Shown here: piece by piece, positions 1 through 11,228 of the stretch
Position numbering within the stretch: the stretch's first letter is position 1
Layout: the number at the start of each line of letters is the position of its first letter
From: Tilletia caries
Taxonomy: Eukaryota; Basidiomycota; Exobasidiomycetes; Tilletiales; Tilletiaceae
NCBI GenBank assembly: GCA_032718865.1
Contig: JALUTQ010000027.1
Coordinates: forward strand, 434,001 to 498,000
Direction: 5' to 3'
DNA: 64,000 nt
Translations under genes and position numbers: made by a program
The notes under the pieces: generated by a model
What the model was told of the DNA's origin: nothing
What the model saw: the letters and a program-made list of their open reading frames with translations, nothing else
Databases searched by the model: none

Positions 1-616
1 GAGAGCGTGACTGCGTGAGAGAAATGCGAACGCGGAGACGCGGAGAGCGTGTGTGATCTTCGTGAGAAGGGGTTCGGATTACGAACTTACGACCGCCAAT
101 ACAAACCGGCTGTGGCTTGATATGCATGTCTCAGTTTCGAGTGCTGATCTGTTTCCAGCAAGATGCGTTTTGTAATCCTTTGCCTGTCGCGTTTGTAATG
201 TCTAAAGCTTGTTTTTGTTGCTGTCTTCCATTCTTTTGCTTCATGATTAAATTCGACTTCGCAGATCGATCCGTGTGCAGCATCCCACGACTCACGCAGT
301 CGGCAGCCAGCGAGCTGGGTTGGGCTCTTTGGCGCTTCCCCAGTAGTTGTAAGAGTGCAGAACGATCGATCACGCCGTCCCTTCTGTGTGGTGGGCGTGA
401 CTGTGGCCGCCTCCCCCCTCCTCGTCCTCGACGTCCAACCTTCTGCTCCTCATCGCCTCATCCTGGTCGACCTCCCTCCCTCTCCCTCTCGTTCTTGCAC
501 AGACGAGGTCTATCTAGGCCTTGGTCGAAGCAGTCACTCACATTCTTTTTGACATTCACTGTCCTTATCTCCTCTTCCTTTCCTTCTCTCTCTCTCTCCA
601 TCTCTATCGGATCATC
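1..616. other. Upstream/5' leader region of the mucin-like gene
   Basis: No convincing gene is seen. The right half (about 400-610) is strongly CT-rich, with runs of ctctctctc just before the start codon at 617, as in fungal promoters and 5' leaders. Overlapping reading frames here are short, lack conserved motifs and disagree between strands. The left edge may hold the end of a transcript from outside the window. Confidence 0.5.
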
Positions 617-3319
617 ATGACAGGCTCTATCCCAAGAACGTCGCCATCCCAGCGAAGGACCGCCGTCCTCGGGCTGTCTCTCCTCCTCGCCCTCTCCGCC
701 AACTCGGCAAACGCAGATCTCGTCAAAAGACTGCAACACCACAACCACAACCACCAGGAGCTTCTGCACCGGGCACCCACCCTCGTCCCACGTTCAGAGC
801 CTACTCCCATCCTCGCCTACCCTCGCTCGTACCAACCTGGATCAGATCTGGCACCGGAGAAGCGACTCGGTGGATTGCTGAACGGACTTCTCACCGGGTT
901 GGGGGGAGGTCCCAAGACCACTGCGGCCCTCGCTCCACAGCACACACCAATCCGTCCCAACCCGCCATCCCAACCAGGCGGTTCCACCGGCGGTGGTGGA
1001 AATACCGGGGGCGGCGGCAGCACTGGAGGCGGCAGTACAGGCGGGGGTGGTACGACTAACCCAGACACAGGCACGGGCACTGATCCTGGCACGGGTACGG
1101 GCACGGGCAACACCGGCGGAAACACTGGTGGTGCAGGAAGTGGTACCGGTACAACTCCTTCTACGGGAACGGGAAGTGGGGTAGATGCAGGCAGTAACGG
1201 CGGTACGGGTGAAATCCCGACCACCCCCACCGAGCCTAACGCGGATGGCAGCAACGGCGGTACCCTAGGTACGATCTCTCCCGTCAACGGTGCAGGATCC
1301 GTATTGCCATCACAGCCTACTGACGGCAGTCTACCTCCACCATCCACCTCAGATACAAGCTCCGGCACCAATGCGGGAACTGGCACCGGCACTGGCGGCG
1401 GAACCAAGGGTGAAGTCGGCAATGGGGGGAACGGTCAGACGGGTGCGGGTAACGGGAACAATGGCGGAACAAAGGGAACTGGCAGCACTTCGGCTTCTGG
1501 CAACTCGGGCAGCAATGGAGTGTCCACCGTCGACTCCGACGGGGATGGATATTCCGACAGTGGCACCTACATCGGCACATCGTCTAATACCGGGTCGGGA
1601 TCCGGAGGCCATCATGGGACCAACGGTAACAGTGGTTCGGGCAAGTCCGGATCCTCGGGTGCCAAAGTTGTCGTCCCCATCCTGGTAACGCTCATCGTCC
1701 TCGCCCTCGTCGTCGGTGTCGCATCCTGGCTCTGGAAACGGCACACCCGAGCACAAGATGCCAAGGATCGGGAAAGCTTCAGCTGGGTCCGCAAATCGCG
1801 CGCCGTCTCTACGTCCCCCAACCATGCCGAGAAACGGGACAGTGGCGAGAGCTTTGCTGGTGTTGTCCGACCCGCCAGTCAACTCTCCTTTGCTTCTCCC
1901 CAGGTTCCCATGGAGGCACACTATCCTCATCCTGCTGTTGCCGAGTTTGGCCACATCCACCAGGACATGGTCAACGTCAACGGTTGGCCCGCCGTGTCTG
2001 GGCAACAGCAACGGTACCGCAACAACTCGCTCCACTCCACACATCACACACACACCACGCATCACACAAATGGCCCTACTTCGGACGATGCCCAACACCT
2101 CGAGGATGACCGGCCAGGATCCGGGCTGTACCCGTTCAGCCCCGGATCGCACGAGTACAACCCTCGGTCTGACGACGGATCAGCTGCGGCTCTCTCTGTC
2201 TATCCCGGCATGATCTACGGTTCTTACTCCGAACACGACCACAGCTCGAGTCACTACCGCTCGACGACCGACCACACCCATGTGCAGGACTCGGATGCGA
2301 TCGAGGGCGAAGAGGCCATCTCACCCTTTGCCGACTATCCCTCCTCGAGCAATCTGACGGTCAACGGATCAGGAGGCCATGGCAAACTTGAGGACCAGCC
2401 TCCGAGAAGCAGCGAGCAGCCTGCGTACAGCCTCGATCCCCACATCAGTCAATTGGAGCGGTTGAGTGGATCCATGATGCCCGCGTACGGCAGCATCAAG
2501 AAGGACCAGCCTCCGCCACCTTCCTTGATGCCGGGCAGCCCCTCCGGACCCGTCTTGGTCTCATCCCGAAGTGGAAGCAGTGTCGGGAGCGACGACCGGA
2601 GCGCAGTATCGAGCCTGAAGTCAGCCCGGAAACCGGTGCCGACGGTGGGTGCGACTGGCGTTCGGGGTCGAGGCTCGCTCAACGACGAGATGGGCTCGAC
2701 CACCGGCAGCTACGTCTCCGGCATCTCCGGTTACACCGGATACACCATGGCCACCGAGGAAGTCATGATGGACGGCGAGGAAGCCTTCGTGCTCGGGCGT
2801 GACTTGCTTGAGGTGAACAACAACAACAACGACAATGAAGCCTCTCAGCAGAGCTCCCGGCAGAACTCGCGGGACATCATCGAGGGTGCGTCTGGGTTCC
2901 CCCAGGTACCGAGTAACAGACCAGACCAGCGGGACAGTGTGGCTACCATCACCATGGCCAACTCCCTCTCCCGCACGAATGACTCGGGCCGGACGGAGTC
3001 GGACCCGTTTGCGGATAGCAACACCAACAACAACTACCACGCTGCGGCCGCAGCGGCCGCGACGGCGCAAGCCCAAGCCAAAGCGGCCGCCCGGAATACC
3101 TCGGTGTCGACGGCGACGACCACCACGGGCAGTTACGACTCCGACGAGGCGCTCTCGATTCGGATGTCGCATTTCCAGAATGTCGATCCGTTTTCGCCTG
3201 GCGGCAACGGCGGCGCCGGTGGGGATGGGTTCACGAGCGATCCTCGGGCGATCAGTCCGATGACGGGTCGGCGGGCTACGCAGTCTTCGTTTGCCCAGAG
3301 CGACATCATCAAGGAATGA
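617..3319 (+). CDS. Mucin-like single-pass membrane protein, possible surface sensor
   Basis: A single-exon 900-residue protein. I start at the ATG at 617 because it is followed by a basic stretch and a hydrophobic core ending in SANSANA, a typical secretory signal. Residues about 100-345 are an extracellular Gly/Thr/Ser/Asn-rich region made of degenerate GTGTG and GGSTGGG repeats, expected to be heavily O-glycosylated. A single transmembrane helix follows at about 350-373 (VVVPILVTLIVLALVVGVA), then a WKR basic stop-transfer. The cytoplasmic tail of about 520 residues is disordered, rich in Ser/His/Asn, with a poly-Ala/Gln patch near the C terminus. This plan resembles Wsc/Mid2/Msb2-like stress sensors and Axl2-type proteins, but no diagnostic domain is visible, so function is inferred only from architecture. 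Confidence 0.8.
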   Translation: MTGSIPRTSPSQRRTAVLGLSLLLALSANSANADLVKRLQHHNHNHQELLHRAPTLVPRSEPTPILAYPRSYQPGSDLAPEKRLGGLLNGLLTGLGGGPKTTAALAPQHTPIRPNPPSQPGGSTGGGGNTGGGGSTGGGSTGGGGTTNPDTGTGTDPGTGTGTGNTGGNTGGAGSGTGTTPSTGTGSGVDAGSNGGTGEIPTTPTEPNADGSNGGTLGTISPVNGAGSVLPSQPTDGSLPPPSTSDTSSGTNAGTGTGTGGGTKGEVGNGGNGQTGAGNGNNGGTKGTGSTSASGNSGSNGVSTVDSDGDGYSDSGTYIGTSSNTGSGSGGHHGTNGNSGSGKSGSSGAKVVVPILVTLIVLALVVGVASWLWKRHTRAQDAKDRESFSWVRKSRAVSTSPNHAEKRDSGESFAGVVRPASQLSFASPQVPMEAHYPHPAVAEFGHIHQDMVNVNGWPAVSGQQQRYRNNSLHSTHHTHTTHHTNGPTSDDAQHLEDDRPGSGLYPFSPGSHEYNPRSDDGSAAALSVYPGMIYGSYSEHDHSSSHYRSTTDHTHVQDSDAIEGEEAISPFADYPSSSNLTVNGSGGHGKLEDQPPRSSEQPAYSLDPHISQLERLSGSMMPAYGSIKKDQPPPPSLMPGSPSGPVLVSSRSGSSVGSDDRSAVSSLKSARKPVPTVGATGVRGRGSLNDEMGSTTGSYVSGISGYTGYTMATEEVMMDGEEAFVLGRDLLEVNNNNNDNEASQQSSRQNSRDIIEGASGFPQVPSNRPDQRDSVATITMANSLSRTNDSGRTESDPFADSNTNNNYHAAAAAAATAQAQAKAAARNTSVSTATTTTGSYDSDEALSIRMSHFQNVDPFSPGGNGGAGGDGFTSDPRAISPMTGRRATQSSFAQSDIIKE

Positions 3320-3950
3320 AAACCCCAAGAACCCCAGAATCCAAACACCCAGCCCTTCGACCCCTCTCCCCCTCTCTCTCCCCCCTCTCCTGCACCGTCT
3401 CTGCATTCACACCCATCCTGTTTTTATCACTATCTTCTCGCTCCCTCTCGCTCTCTCTCACGCTATTCGGTTTCCTACACTACCCCTCGCCTTTCGTGCG
3501 ACCCCTTGCTTTTTCTCCAATTGCCCAAACCAACTACTTGTCCCGTCTCTTCCCAGCCTTTTACACGTCCTATAGGACCACAGTCACTCCTTTAACAACA
3601 AGTACCTCTTCTATCCTGCTCGTCCACACGCGCGCACCTGAGAAGGCTGCCCGACCTCCGGAACATGAACACATTTGCACCTGGCGAGATATGTAGCGAC
3701 GACTGCGAATCTGCGATGCATGATAGGATTCCCTGTTGCGAACGGACGAAGTGATTAAGCAGGGAGAGAGAGAAGGTGTGTAAGGCCAAACGTCGCGATA
3801 GAGGGAGAGAGAGAGACGTGCAGAGTATACATACGAGGCTTGGGAAACGGGGCCAAGGGGAGAAGCATGCTCCCAGATGCAGATTAGACGTACGACCCGG
3901 CAAGTTAAAGGAGGAAAGCAAAGAAGGCGAAACGGGAACGCTGTGGATTC
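3320..3950. other. Convergent 3' intergenic region
   Basis: Lies between the stop of the mucin-like gene (+) and the stop of the LRR-like gene (-). It holds CT-rich sequence on the left and GA-rich sequence on the right, consistent with 3' UTRs. No conserved coding signal is seen. Confidence 0.5.
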
Positions 3951-6167
3951 TCATCCAGGGAACGAAACCAGCGGCGACCGCGGCACCGCCCTCCCATCCG
4001 GCGAATGCAAGAAGAACCCATAATCATACGGCCACCCCCTCTCCTCCTGCCCACAGTCCAACCGTGAAAAGCCAGCCAAAAAGGGCGAGACAGGCGAGAG
4101 CGCAGCCGCCTTCCTCCCGCCGGACATCATGTGCGGCAACTGCTCCACCTTGAAGATCTGCGCCTCCTCGGCCGACGTCAGCCACGCCGCAGCCCGCAAC
4201 GTATCCCCAACCTGGAGAAGCTTACTCCGAACCTCGTCCAGATCCAACGCGTCGTCCCCGCACGAGTTGAGCGCGATCACCTGCAACCGCGGGAAGAATC
4301 GGAGATGCTCCAGCGCATATGTGAAGAAGTTGAACCCGCTCCGGAACCGTTTCGAGAGTGGTAGCTCGAACTTGGCGTCGCAGATCAGACAGATCTCGAG
4401 CAGGTTCGGGAAGAAGGCCGTATTGGCCGGCCCAAAAAATTCACACACGCTCGTCACCTGCACGGGCTCGAGGACGAGGTCAAAGCCGGTCAAGTTCGAC
4501 AGGTGTTCCGTCCAGGGCACCGAGCGCAACAGCTCCGTGTTCCACTTCCGACCTTTGAGGAGCGCGGTCGCGTACGGCGCGCGGGACTCCGTCACCGCCT
4601 CGAACGGATCCTTCTTCGAAGCCGGCAGCTTGATGGTGCACGAACGCAACTTGGGCGGGTACTTGCTCGGCCGCTTACACTTCTCGTCGCTATGCAGCGA
4701 GAGATGCTCGATGCTCGGATGGTCATGGACGAACTTGATCACCCGGTCCTCGACCGCTTTCGACATGTCGACGTCGAGGATCCTCAGGCGCGGGTGGGAC
4801 CAGCCCCACTTGAGGGCGTCGGACAGGTACTCGTCCGAGAACTCCATCCGGAGCTCCTCCAGATCGAGCCACTTCTTGCCCAGCAGGATGTCGAGTTCCT
4901 TCATCTCGTACGCATAACTAGCCGCGCCCGAAAATTGAAGGGAGAGCGAGGTCAAGCCGTTCCAGAAATGCCGCGTAAACGCAGAGAGCGCGTACTTGTT
5001 CTCCGGGCAGATCGAGAGCTTGATCGTCTTCACGTCATACTGGTGGTCCGCCAGCGTCATGATCACCCGGGGCGGCAAGGTGATGACGTCCTTCGAATCC
5101 CCGCGCGGGATCACCTGGAAGAGATCCAACCGGTCCGAAAACCGCATGATAGACTCCACCGAGGCCCACATGACATCCTGAAAGTGTGCCAAAAACGTAG
5201 CCCGGTCCTCCGGCTTGACGCTCGTCGGCGGTGCATACCCCACCGCAGCCCCCGTGACGCGAATCGCCCTGACCCGCGCCGCAGCGGCCTGCTGCGCCCG
5301 ACAGACCTCATACATCGCCTTATAGCACCAAAAGTCAAGCGCAATGTCGATAACCAGCTCCGCATTCGCGTCCTTCTTCGGACACACCCACGAGAAGATA
5401 TCGGCCATCTGTCCAAAGGGCGTCAGGCTCGGCCAAAATTGGGCAAAGCTCAGCGCAACCGTCGTCGTCGATGGCAGCCAGACTTCACCGAAGGGCCAGT
5501 TGTCAGAAACGACGAGCACTTTGACAAATTGGGCCAGGTACCGTTTCTTGCTGAGTAACTTGTGGATACCGCCGATGGAGCCGCGGCTGATTTCTATGCG
5601 TTCGAGGAAGACGGCCATGGAGGCCTTGTAGACGGTGAAGCTGACGTTCGCCAGACTGAGGACCATGGAGACGTCCGGCATGATGGCGCGGGCGAGCGCG
5701 CGCAGACAGGCGTCGTTTCGCCAGAATTGAGCTTCGGCGCTCTTGATGTGCCTCTCGTCGCGTCTCCGGTTTGTGTAGCTCGATGAAGACGACGCAGCGG
5801 CAGCAGCAGCAGGGGCTGAAGACGACGAGGGGTTTGTGAACGCTTTGTTGGACGGAGTGGGAGCAGGGGCAGCTTTCGCTAACCCCGGTGATGCCGCCAC
5901 AGACGCCTGGCCCACCCACGACGCCGGCTTGACATCCTCCTCCTCCCCCTCCTCCTCCTCCTCCTCCGAATCAGGGACGAGGGCAAAGCGTGCCCTCCTA
6001 CTCCTCTTGTTCGGCACGTCGCCTCGCTCGTCGTCGGACCGCGGACCTCGCAGTAGTGTGGAAGCCGAGGGCGCGGGGGCGTGGACAGGGGCGACTGGTT
6101 TGGGGACGCGCTGCCGCTGCGGTGTCGGCTCCGGCACGAGGCCATCCTCGCGTTCGCGCTTGACCAT
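3951..6167 (-). CDS. F-box/LRR-like protein of unknown function
   Basis: Single exon, 738 residues from the ATG at 6167. An upstream in-frame ATG at 6296 would add 43 poor-quality residues with poly-Gln, so the MVKRERED start is preferred. Residues 1-160 are disordered and acidic/basic, with a probable nuclear signal (NKRSRR) and an E-rich run. From about residue 170 the protein becomes ordered and leucine-rich, with irregular LRR-like periodicity (for example LTSLSLQFSG, LEELRMEFSD, LRILDVDM, IEHLSLHSD), as in basidiomycete F-box/LRR proteins. A clear F-box is not evident, so substrate-adaptor function is only a suggestion. It is convergent with the mucin-like gene and tandem with CCT7. Confidence 0.7.
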   Translation of the reverse strand: MVKREREDGLVPEPTPQRQRVPKPVAPVHAPAPSASTLLRGPRSDDERGDVPNKRSRRARFALVPDSEEEEEEGEEEDVKPASWVGQASVAASPGLAKAAPAPTPSNKAFTNPSSSSAPAAAAAASSSSSYTNRRRDERHIKSAEAQFWRNDACLRALARAIMPDVSMVLSLANVSFTVYKASMAVFLERIEISRGSIGGIHKLLSKKRYLAQFVKVLVVSDNWPFGEVWLPSTTTVALSFAQFWPSLTPFGQMADIFSWVCPKKDANAELVIDIALDFWCYKAMYEVCRAQQAAAARVRAIRVTGAAVGYAPPTSVKPEDRATFLAHFQDVMWASVESIMRFSDRLDLFQVIPRGDSKDVITLPPRVIMTLADHQYDVKTIKLSICPENKYALSAFTRHFWNGLTSLSLQFSGAASYAYEMKELDILLGKKWLDLEELRMEFSDEYLSDALKWGWSHPRLRILDVDMSKAVEDRVIKFVHDHPSIEHLSLHSDEKCKRPSKYPPKLRSCTIKLPASKKDPFEAVTESRAPYATALLKGRKWNTELLRSVPWTEHLSNLTGFDLVLEPVQVTSVCEFFGPANTAFFPNLLEICLICDAKFELPLSKRFRSGFNFFTYALEHLRFFPRLQVIALNSCGDDALDLDEVRSKLLQVGDTLRAAAWLTSAEEAQIFKVEQLPHMMSGGRKAAALSPVSPFLAGFSRLDCGQEERGWPYDYGFFLHSPDGRAVPRSPLVSFPG

Positions 6168-6485
6168 CTTGGGGTGCGAGAAGGGGAAGAAGGAATAAGG
6201 AGCCTGTTGTTGTTGTTGTTGTTGTTGTCCTGTCCAACGACCAGACCCAGACCAACCCAACACCTGCCACTCACTGCCAGTCAAGTCGCGTCCCAAGTCG
6301 CGTCAGTTTCAAGCGGGGCCTTGTCGAGTTTTTTCGAGCTTCTCGAAAGTTTGTCGTAATCTAATCTAATCGGGTCGACAAGCAAGGGATGATCGATGAT
6401 CGCCCAGTTTTTGCATTGCAAAGGTGATGTTCAAGGGGGGAGACAGAAGGTCAACGAACACATGGATGATAGCGAAAGAACGCGT
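6168..6485. other. Short intergenic region with (GTT)n microsatellite
   Basis: Between the LRR-like gene start and the CCT7 stop. A (GTT)n tract lies at about 6206-6229. Nothing else is recognised; it should contain the LRR-like gene promoter and the CCT7 3' UTR. Confidence 0.5.
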
Positions 6486-8306
6486 TCATCTCCGGGGCGG
6501 CCCACCCCTCTGCTTGAGCGCCCTCTGCGCAGCCCCCGCCGGCATCTTCGGCCCCGGCCCCCCACCCGTGTCGCTCTGCTGCGCCTTGATAGTCTCATCC
6601 ACACTCAAGATCAAACACGCGGCCTCCACCGCGCTATTCAGCGCATTCACTTTGACAATGCTCGGCTCCCAGACAAAGGCCGCCATGTTGTCGGTCACGC
6701 CCTCGGTCTCCATGTCGATGCCCGCCCAGGTCTGGCCCTGGGCGTGTTGGTAGCGGAGCTTGTTCAGGATGTCGGTCGCGTCGAAGCCGGCGTTGTCGGA
6801 CAGTTGGCGGGGGATGCATTCGAGCGCCTTGGCGAAGGCGGCGATGATCAGTTGCTGCTTGCCGTGGATGGTGCGTGCATGGTCGCGGAGGTGCTTGGAG
6901 AGCTCCATCTGTGGGAAGGTAAGCAAAGAGAGTCAGCAATCAATGCAATCCTGAACAGCATATATGTGTAAAGACTCACCTCGATGGCTCCACCGCCAGC
7001 GACGACGGCATTGTTCTTCATGGCCCGCTTGACAATCATGATCGCATCATGCAAACTCCGCTCGACCTCCGCAATGAACTGCTCAGCCCCGCCACGGAGT
7101 ATAAGAGTGCACGTCTTTGCCTGGGGGCACTCCTCAAACAGGTTGAATCGCTCCCCACCGACCTGACGCTCCTCGAAAGTCCCACAGGTGCCGAGGTGTC
7201 GGACCGGGTCAATGTCGGAGCATGTGGACTGAATGCTGCCGCCGACGGCCTGGACGACGCGCTTGAGGTCGTCATTGGCAACCCGACCGGCGCAGAAGAT
7301 GTTCCGGTCGGCGAAGTACTGGGTGGCCAAGTCACCAATGGGCAGTTTGGAGAGGACGACCTGTGCACCCGTCTTGACGATGGCCTCCAATTTTGCGTAG
7401 ATGATGCCCCACTCGGCATCGACGATGGCCTGGTACTCTGCGACCTCGGTGATGCGGACCTCTGCGTTGTCCTTCTCTGCCTTGAGCTCGAGCTCGACGT
7501 TGAGACAGAGGACCTTGGGGTTCTTGAAGCTCTTGGGTTGCTGCTCGAAGCCGGCGTATGCGAAGGTCTTCTTGAAGGCGACACCCTTGACGAGCTGAGA
7601 GTCCTGCATGGCTCCACCGGGCACCTTCTTGACACCGATGAGGGACTCGTCGAGGTCCTCGGGGTCGAGCATGGTGACTGCGTCGACGACCATCTCGGCG
7701 AAGAAGGGACGTTGTGATACAATGAGCTTGGAGGACATGGATGTGCCTGCGCACTTGAGGAGCAAGGACCGGAAGGCGACCTCATCGGTCTTGTCGATGT
7801 TGACGGCGAGCTCCTTGACCTTGTCGACTGCGAGTTGTCCGGCCTTGCGATAACCGCGAATGATGGTGTGGGGGGAGACACCCTCCTCGATGAACTGCTT
7901 GCTCTCCTTGAGCATCTCGCCGGCCAGAAGAACGACGGAGGTTGTGCCATCGCCGACCTCTGCGTCCTGTGCGCGTGCGATGTCGACGAGGGTGCGTGCG
8001 GCTGGGTGTACGATTTCGAGGAGCTTGAGCACGGTTGCGCCGTCGTTGGAGATGGTAGCCTCTCCGCGTGCGTTTACGATGAGCTTGTCGCTTCCGCGGG
8101 GGCCGAGGGTGGTTGCGACGCAGGATACGACGGAGGAGCATGCGCCGATGTTGGAGAGGAGCTGTGGTACGCCCTGACTGGAGTCGGTGCCCTCCTTGAG
8201 GACGATGATTTGCGGTTGCTGTTGAGAAAAAGAGAGTGAGCGCGGGGGTGTATAGCTGCAGGGAGAGGGAGAGGACACTGACCATCATGCCGAGTCTGCC
8301 TGCCAT
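6486..8306 (-). CDS. CCT7: T-complex protein 1 subunit eta (CCT7)
   Basis: Three exons: 8306..8283, 8218..6980 and 6908..6486, giving 560 residues, normal for CCT eta. The first exon encodes only MAGRLGMM; both introns are GT-AG and preserve frame. The sequence shows the group II chaperonin ATP-binding motifs ([19 protein letters not shown]) and eta-specific stretches such as [14 protein letters not shown] and LRGGAEQFI. The last exon joins at [14 protein letters not shown] and carries the conserved NAGFDAT motif. The product is one of eight subunits of the cytosolic CCT/TRiC ring that folds actin, tubulin and WD-repeat proteins. It is divergent from a DnaJ gene across 253 bp, so the two chaperone genes may share a promoter. 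Confidence 0.96.
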
Positions 8307-8559
8307 GCTGGGCGAGTGTTGCTGTTGCTGTGGGTGTAAGCTGGCGATCGCTGTGAGTGAGTGAGTGAGCGAGTGAGGGACTGTGCAGCAAGAAGATCTT
8401 CTCACTCGCAGTGCCGCACTACTAAGTAGCCAAGCTTCTCGGCTGCTTCTCGGCTCTCCACTCCCTCACTCGTTCCGCCTCGGCCTCATCGCCAACACGC
8501 CCGGCCTCATCCACATCGTCACACGACAGCGGCGAGAACAGCAGCAGCAGCAAGCAGCG
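8307..8559. promoter_or_regulatory. Bidirectional promoter between CCT7 and DnaJ gene
   Basis: 253 bp separate the two divergent start codons. It contains a gagtgagtgagt repeat and a perfect 12-bp palindrome, agaagatcttct, at 8391-8402. The palindrome has GAA/TTC elements but not the exact 5-bp periodicity of a canonical heat-shock element. Shared regulation of the two chaperones is an inference from geometry. Confidence 0.5.
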
Positions 8560-9908
8560 ATGGACGACGACGCACGCAAGGCACTCGCCCTCGCACGCAA
8601 GCACTACGACGCTGGAAACAACCCCACAGCACTCAAGTGGGCTACCAAGTCAAACTCCATCGCACCCTCGCCCGAGGCTCAGTTCCTCATCCAGAAACTA
8701 TCGTCATCAGCATCAACATCAGCATCAGCAACAGCAAACGGCGCAACCACAGCACGACAACGGACAGCACCAGCAGCATCGTCTTCCTCCTCCTCCTCAG
8801 CAGCAGCAGCCGCCCACTCAGCCCCCAAGCGCGAATTCACAAAAGAACACCAAGAAGTCGTCCTCCGCGTCCGCAAAGCAGGCAGCGACTACTACCAAGT
8901 CCTCTCCTGCGACAAATCAGTAGACGAAAGCGGCATCAAAAAAGCATACCGCAAACTCGCACTCCAGCTCCACCCGGACAAGAACGCAGCACCAGGCGCA
9001 GACGAAGCCTTCAAACTCGTCGGGAAAGCCTTCGCCGTCCTTTCCGATCCGGACAAGAGGGCCGCCTACGATCGCTATGGGGGCGACCCGGACGATGCGC
9101 GCTCGGCCGCGGGCGCTCAGGCTGCCAGGGCCGGTGGTGGCGGGTTCCCCGCTCAGCAGTTCAGGGGTGGCTTTGGGGACGAGATCGACCCGACGGAGAT
9201 CTTCAATATGTTCTTTGGCACAGGCGCGGGGATGGGCGGCGTACATATGAACATGAACGGTCAAACTTTCAGCTTCGGGGGAGGCGGGCCCTCTGCCTTT
9301 CGGACTGCCCAATTTGGCGGCGGCGCAGCGGGTGGAAGGGCAGGTGGGCGGAGGACACAACAGGGCGGTCAACAGCGCGAACGGACACATCAGGACGCTT
9401 CGATCTGGTTACAGATCCTGCCCCTCCTCATCATCGGCCTCTTCACCATCCTCACAGCGTTACCCTCGATCTTCCTCACCCCGGATCCCAAGTTCGCCTT
9501 CGCTCCCACGGGCGCATATCGCTCACAGCGCTTCACTCCGCAACATGGCGTCAGCTACTACGTCGACCAGACCGCCTTCGGTCGACATCCCTTCGTCGCA
9601 GAGAATTCACAGTCCAATGGCGGCTTACCTGGCTTCGAGCGCAGAGTCGAACGGAGCTGGGTCGGCCAGCTCGAGGAGGACTGTTCAAGCCGGAGGGACT
9701 CCCAAGATCGGAGGTATCAGCAAGAACTTGGTTTCTTTGGCATCGGGGTGAGTTATCATCCTCTTTCGAACACACGGACTTCCTTTCCCTCTACTGAGCT
9801 CACTACCATGATTTACCCCCGCAGGCCAATCTGGACCTCGCCCGCAAGATCCGCGCGGAGAAGTACGAATCCTGCGAACGGCTGCGGGATTGGGGTATCG
9901 TCATGTAA
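8560..9908 (+). CDS. Membrane-anchored DnaJ/Hsp40 (DNAJB12/HLJ1-like, DUF1977)
   Basis: Two exons: 8560..9747 and 9825..9908, 423 residues. The second exon encodes [20 protein letters not shown]... and ends IVM, which restores a sensible C terminus; reading through the intron would not. A J-domain lies at about residues 112-175 with the HPD motif (LQLHPDKN) and helix [12 protein letters not shown] Gly-rich linker follows. One transmembrane segment lies at about 283-306 ([19 protein letters not shown]), then a C-terminal DUF1977-like domain. DNAJB12/B14 proteins sit in the ER membrane and recruit cytosolic Hsp70 for ERAD. An N-terminal segment of about 45 residues resembles the TPR-like DNAJB12 N terminus. 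Divergent from CCT7. Confidence 0.92.
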
Positions 9909-11196
9909 ATCTCTCCGTCTAGAACTCGTACCCTCTGCATCTGCCATTTTAGTTTGTCACACGTTTTACATATCTTGCGTTACCATCACTCGAAATCGAG
10001 AAGGGATACGTGGCCCCGACTCTCCCGACCTGTCTTACAAACGTCCTCAGGGCTCGGTCGGACCCCAGCGCTCGGATCGACGAGCGACAAGACGAGTTCC
10101 ACACGGTGAAGCGTGAAGCCTGCCACGCTTCAAAAGCCTACGGAAAATGTGAAGGGTGTCAGATTGATTGCTTTCTGGACACAGGGGTGGGCTGGCCAGC
10201 CCTCTTGGGTTTCTTGTTGACGGTTCTTGGAGAGAGAAAAGATGAGAACGAGAGAGAGTATGGGAAACGAACCAAGACACGGACAGCGAAGTAGAGAGTG
10301 TAAGAGAGAGAGAGAGGGATGAACGAGGGAGGAAAGAAAAAACCATGGTCCGCCGAGAAGATAGGGGGAAAAGGAAGTTTAAGAAAAAAAAAAAGGACTG
10401 TGTGGAGAGAGGCAAGCACACTCAATGTGTTCTTGCTTGCGCGGGTTTGTGCCTTTGTATAGGTTCGGAAGAGTTGTGCAGGGTGGGAGGAAGGAAGGGA
10501 GGGAGGGAGTGTGAGAGCGCTTCGACCAGGTTTTGGGATAGATCATAATGCTGCACGACGGTTTTGAGCGCTGTTAGAGGACGGGAGGCGAGGCGGGGGT
10601 TTGGGTCGCGACCCGGCTTCGGTCGGGAGCCGCGGCGAGGGGTGGGGTGGGGTGGGGTGGGCGGACACGCATACACCCGTTTCGGGGGATGAGGTGGGTG
10701 TCCAAGACGAAAGAAGGCGTGGCGAGACGGGACGAAGGCGTGTTCGAAGTCGAGTCTTGTAAGGTGAGATTGAAAGTCGGTTTGGATCGTCCTGGTGCGC
10801 GAAGGTGGAGGGAGGGTAGAACCGGGAATGTGTTGGGAACGCACGACGACGACGAATCCCCCTTGCCGCGTGCTTTGCCCGGTGCGGTCGTCTTGAAGGG
10901 AAAGGACTGCTCCCGTCTGCAGTCGGACAACGAGGTGTAAGAAGGACCCCTTCCCCATCTCCCAAAACGCCAAGCAGGCGTCCGTCTCGCCCTCGCCTCG
11001 CCTCCAATCGAATTCGCGCTCGCCATGCTTGCGGTCGACGGCCAGTGAAACGTAGAGGAACCTTGATGAGATGAGAGATGAGAGAATATTAAAAGAACAA
11101 AGAGTGGATGCAAAAAAGGACGGTGGGGTGCTGAGGTTAAAACGGCCGCGTGTTGTTGTCGCACCGTCCCTCAGTGGATGGGAAACCCAAGATGGG

Positions 11197-11228
<32 letters not shown>

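Noticed and set aside
817..1422. Pro/Val-rich minus-strand open frame
   Set aside because: A shadow of the Gly/Thr repeats of the mucin-like gene on the other strand.
4503..5558. 351-codon Arg-rich plus-strand open frame
   Set aside because: Antisense shadow of the LRR-like gene; composition is extreme and no motif is present.
10422..11164. Three overlapping minus-strand open frames in the convergent gap
   Set aside because: Low-complexity Pro/Ser/Arg content, overlapping in different frames, no motif, and no splice model that yields a conserved protein.
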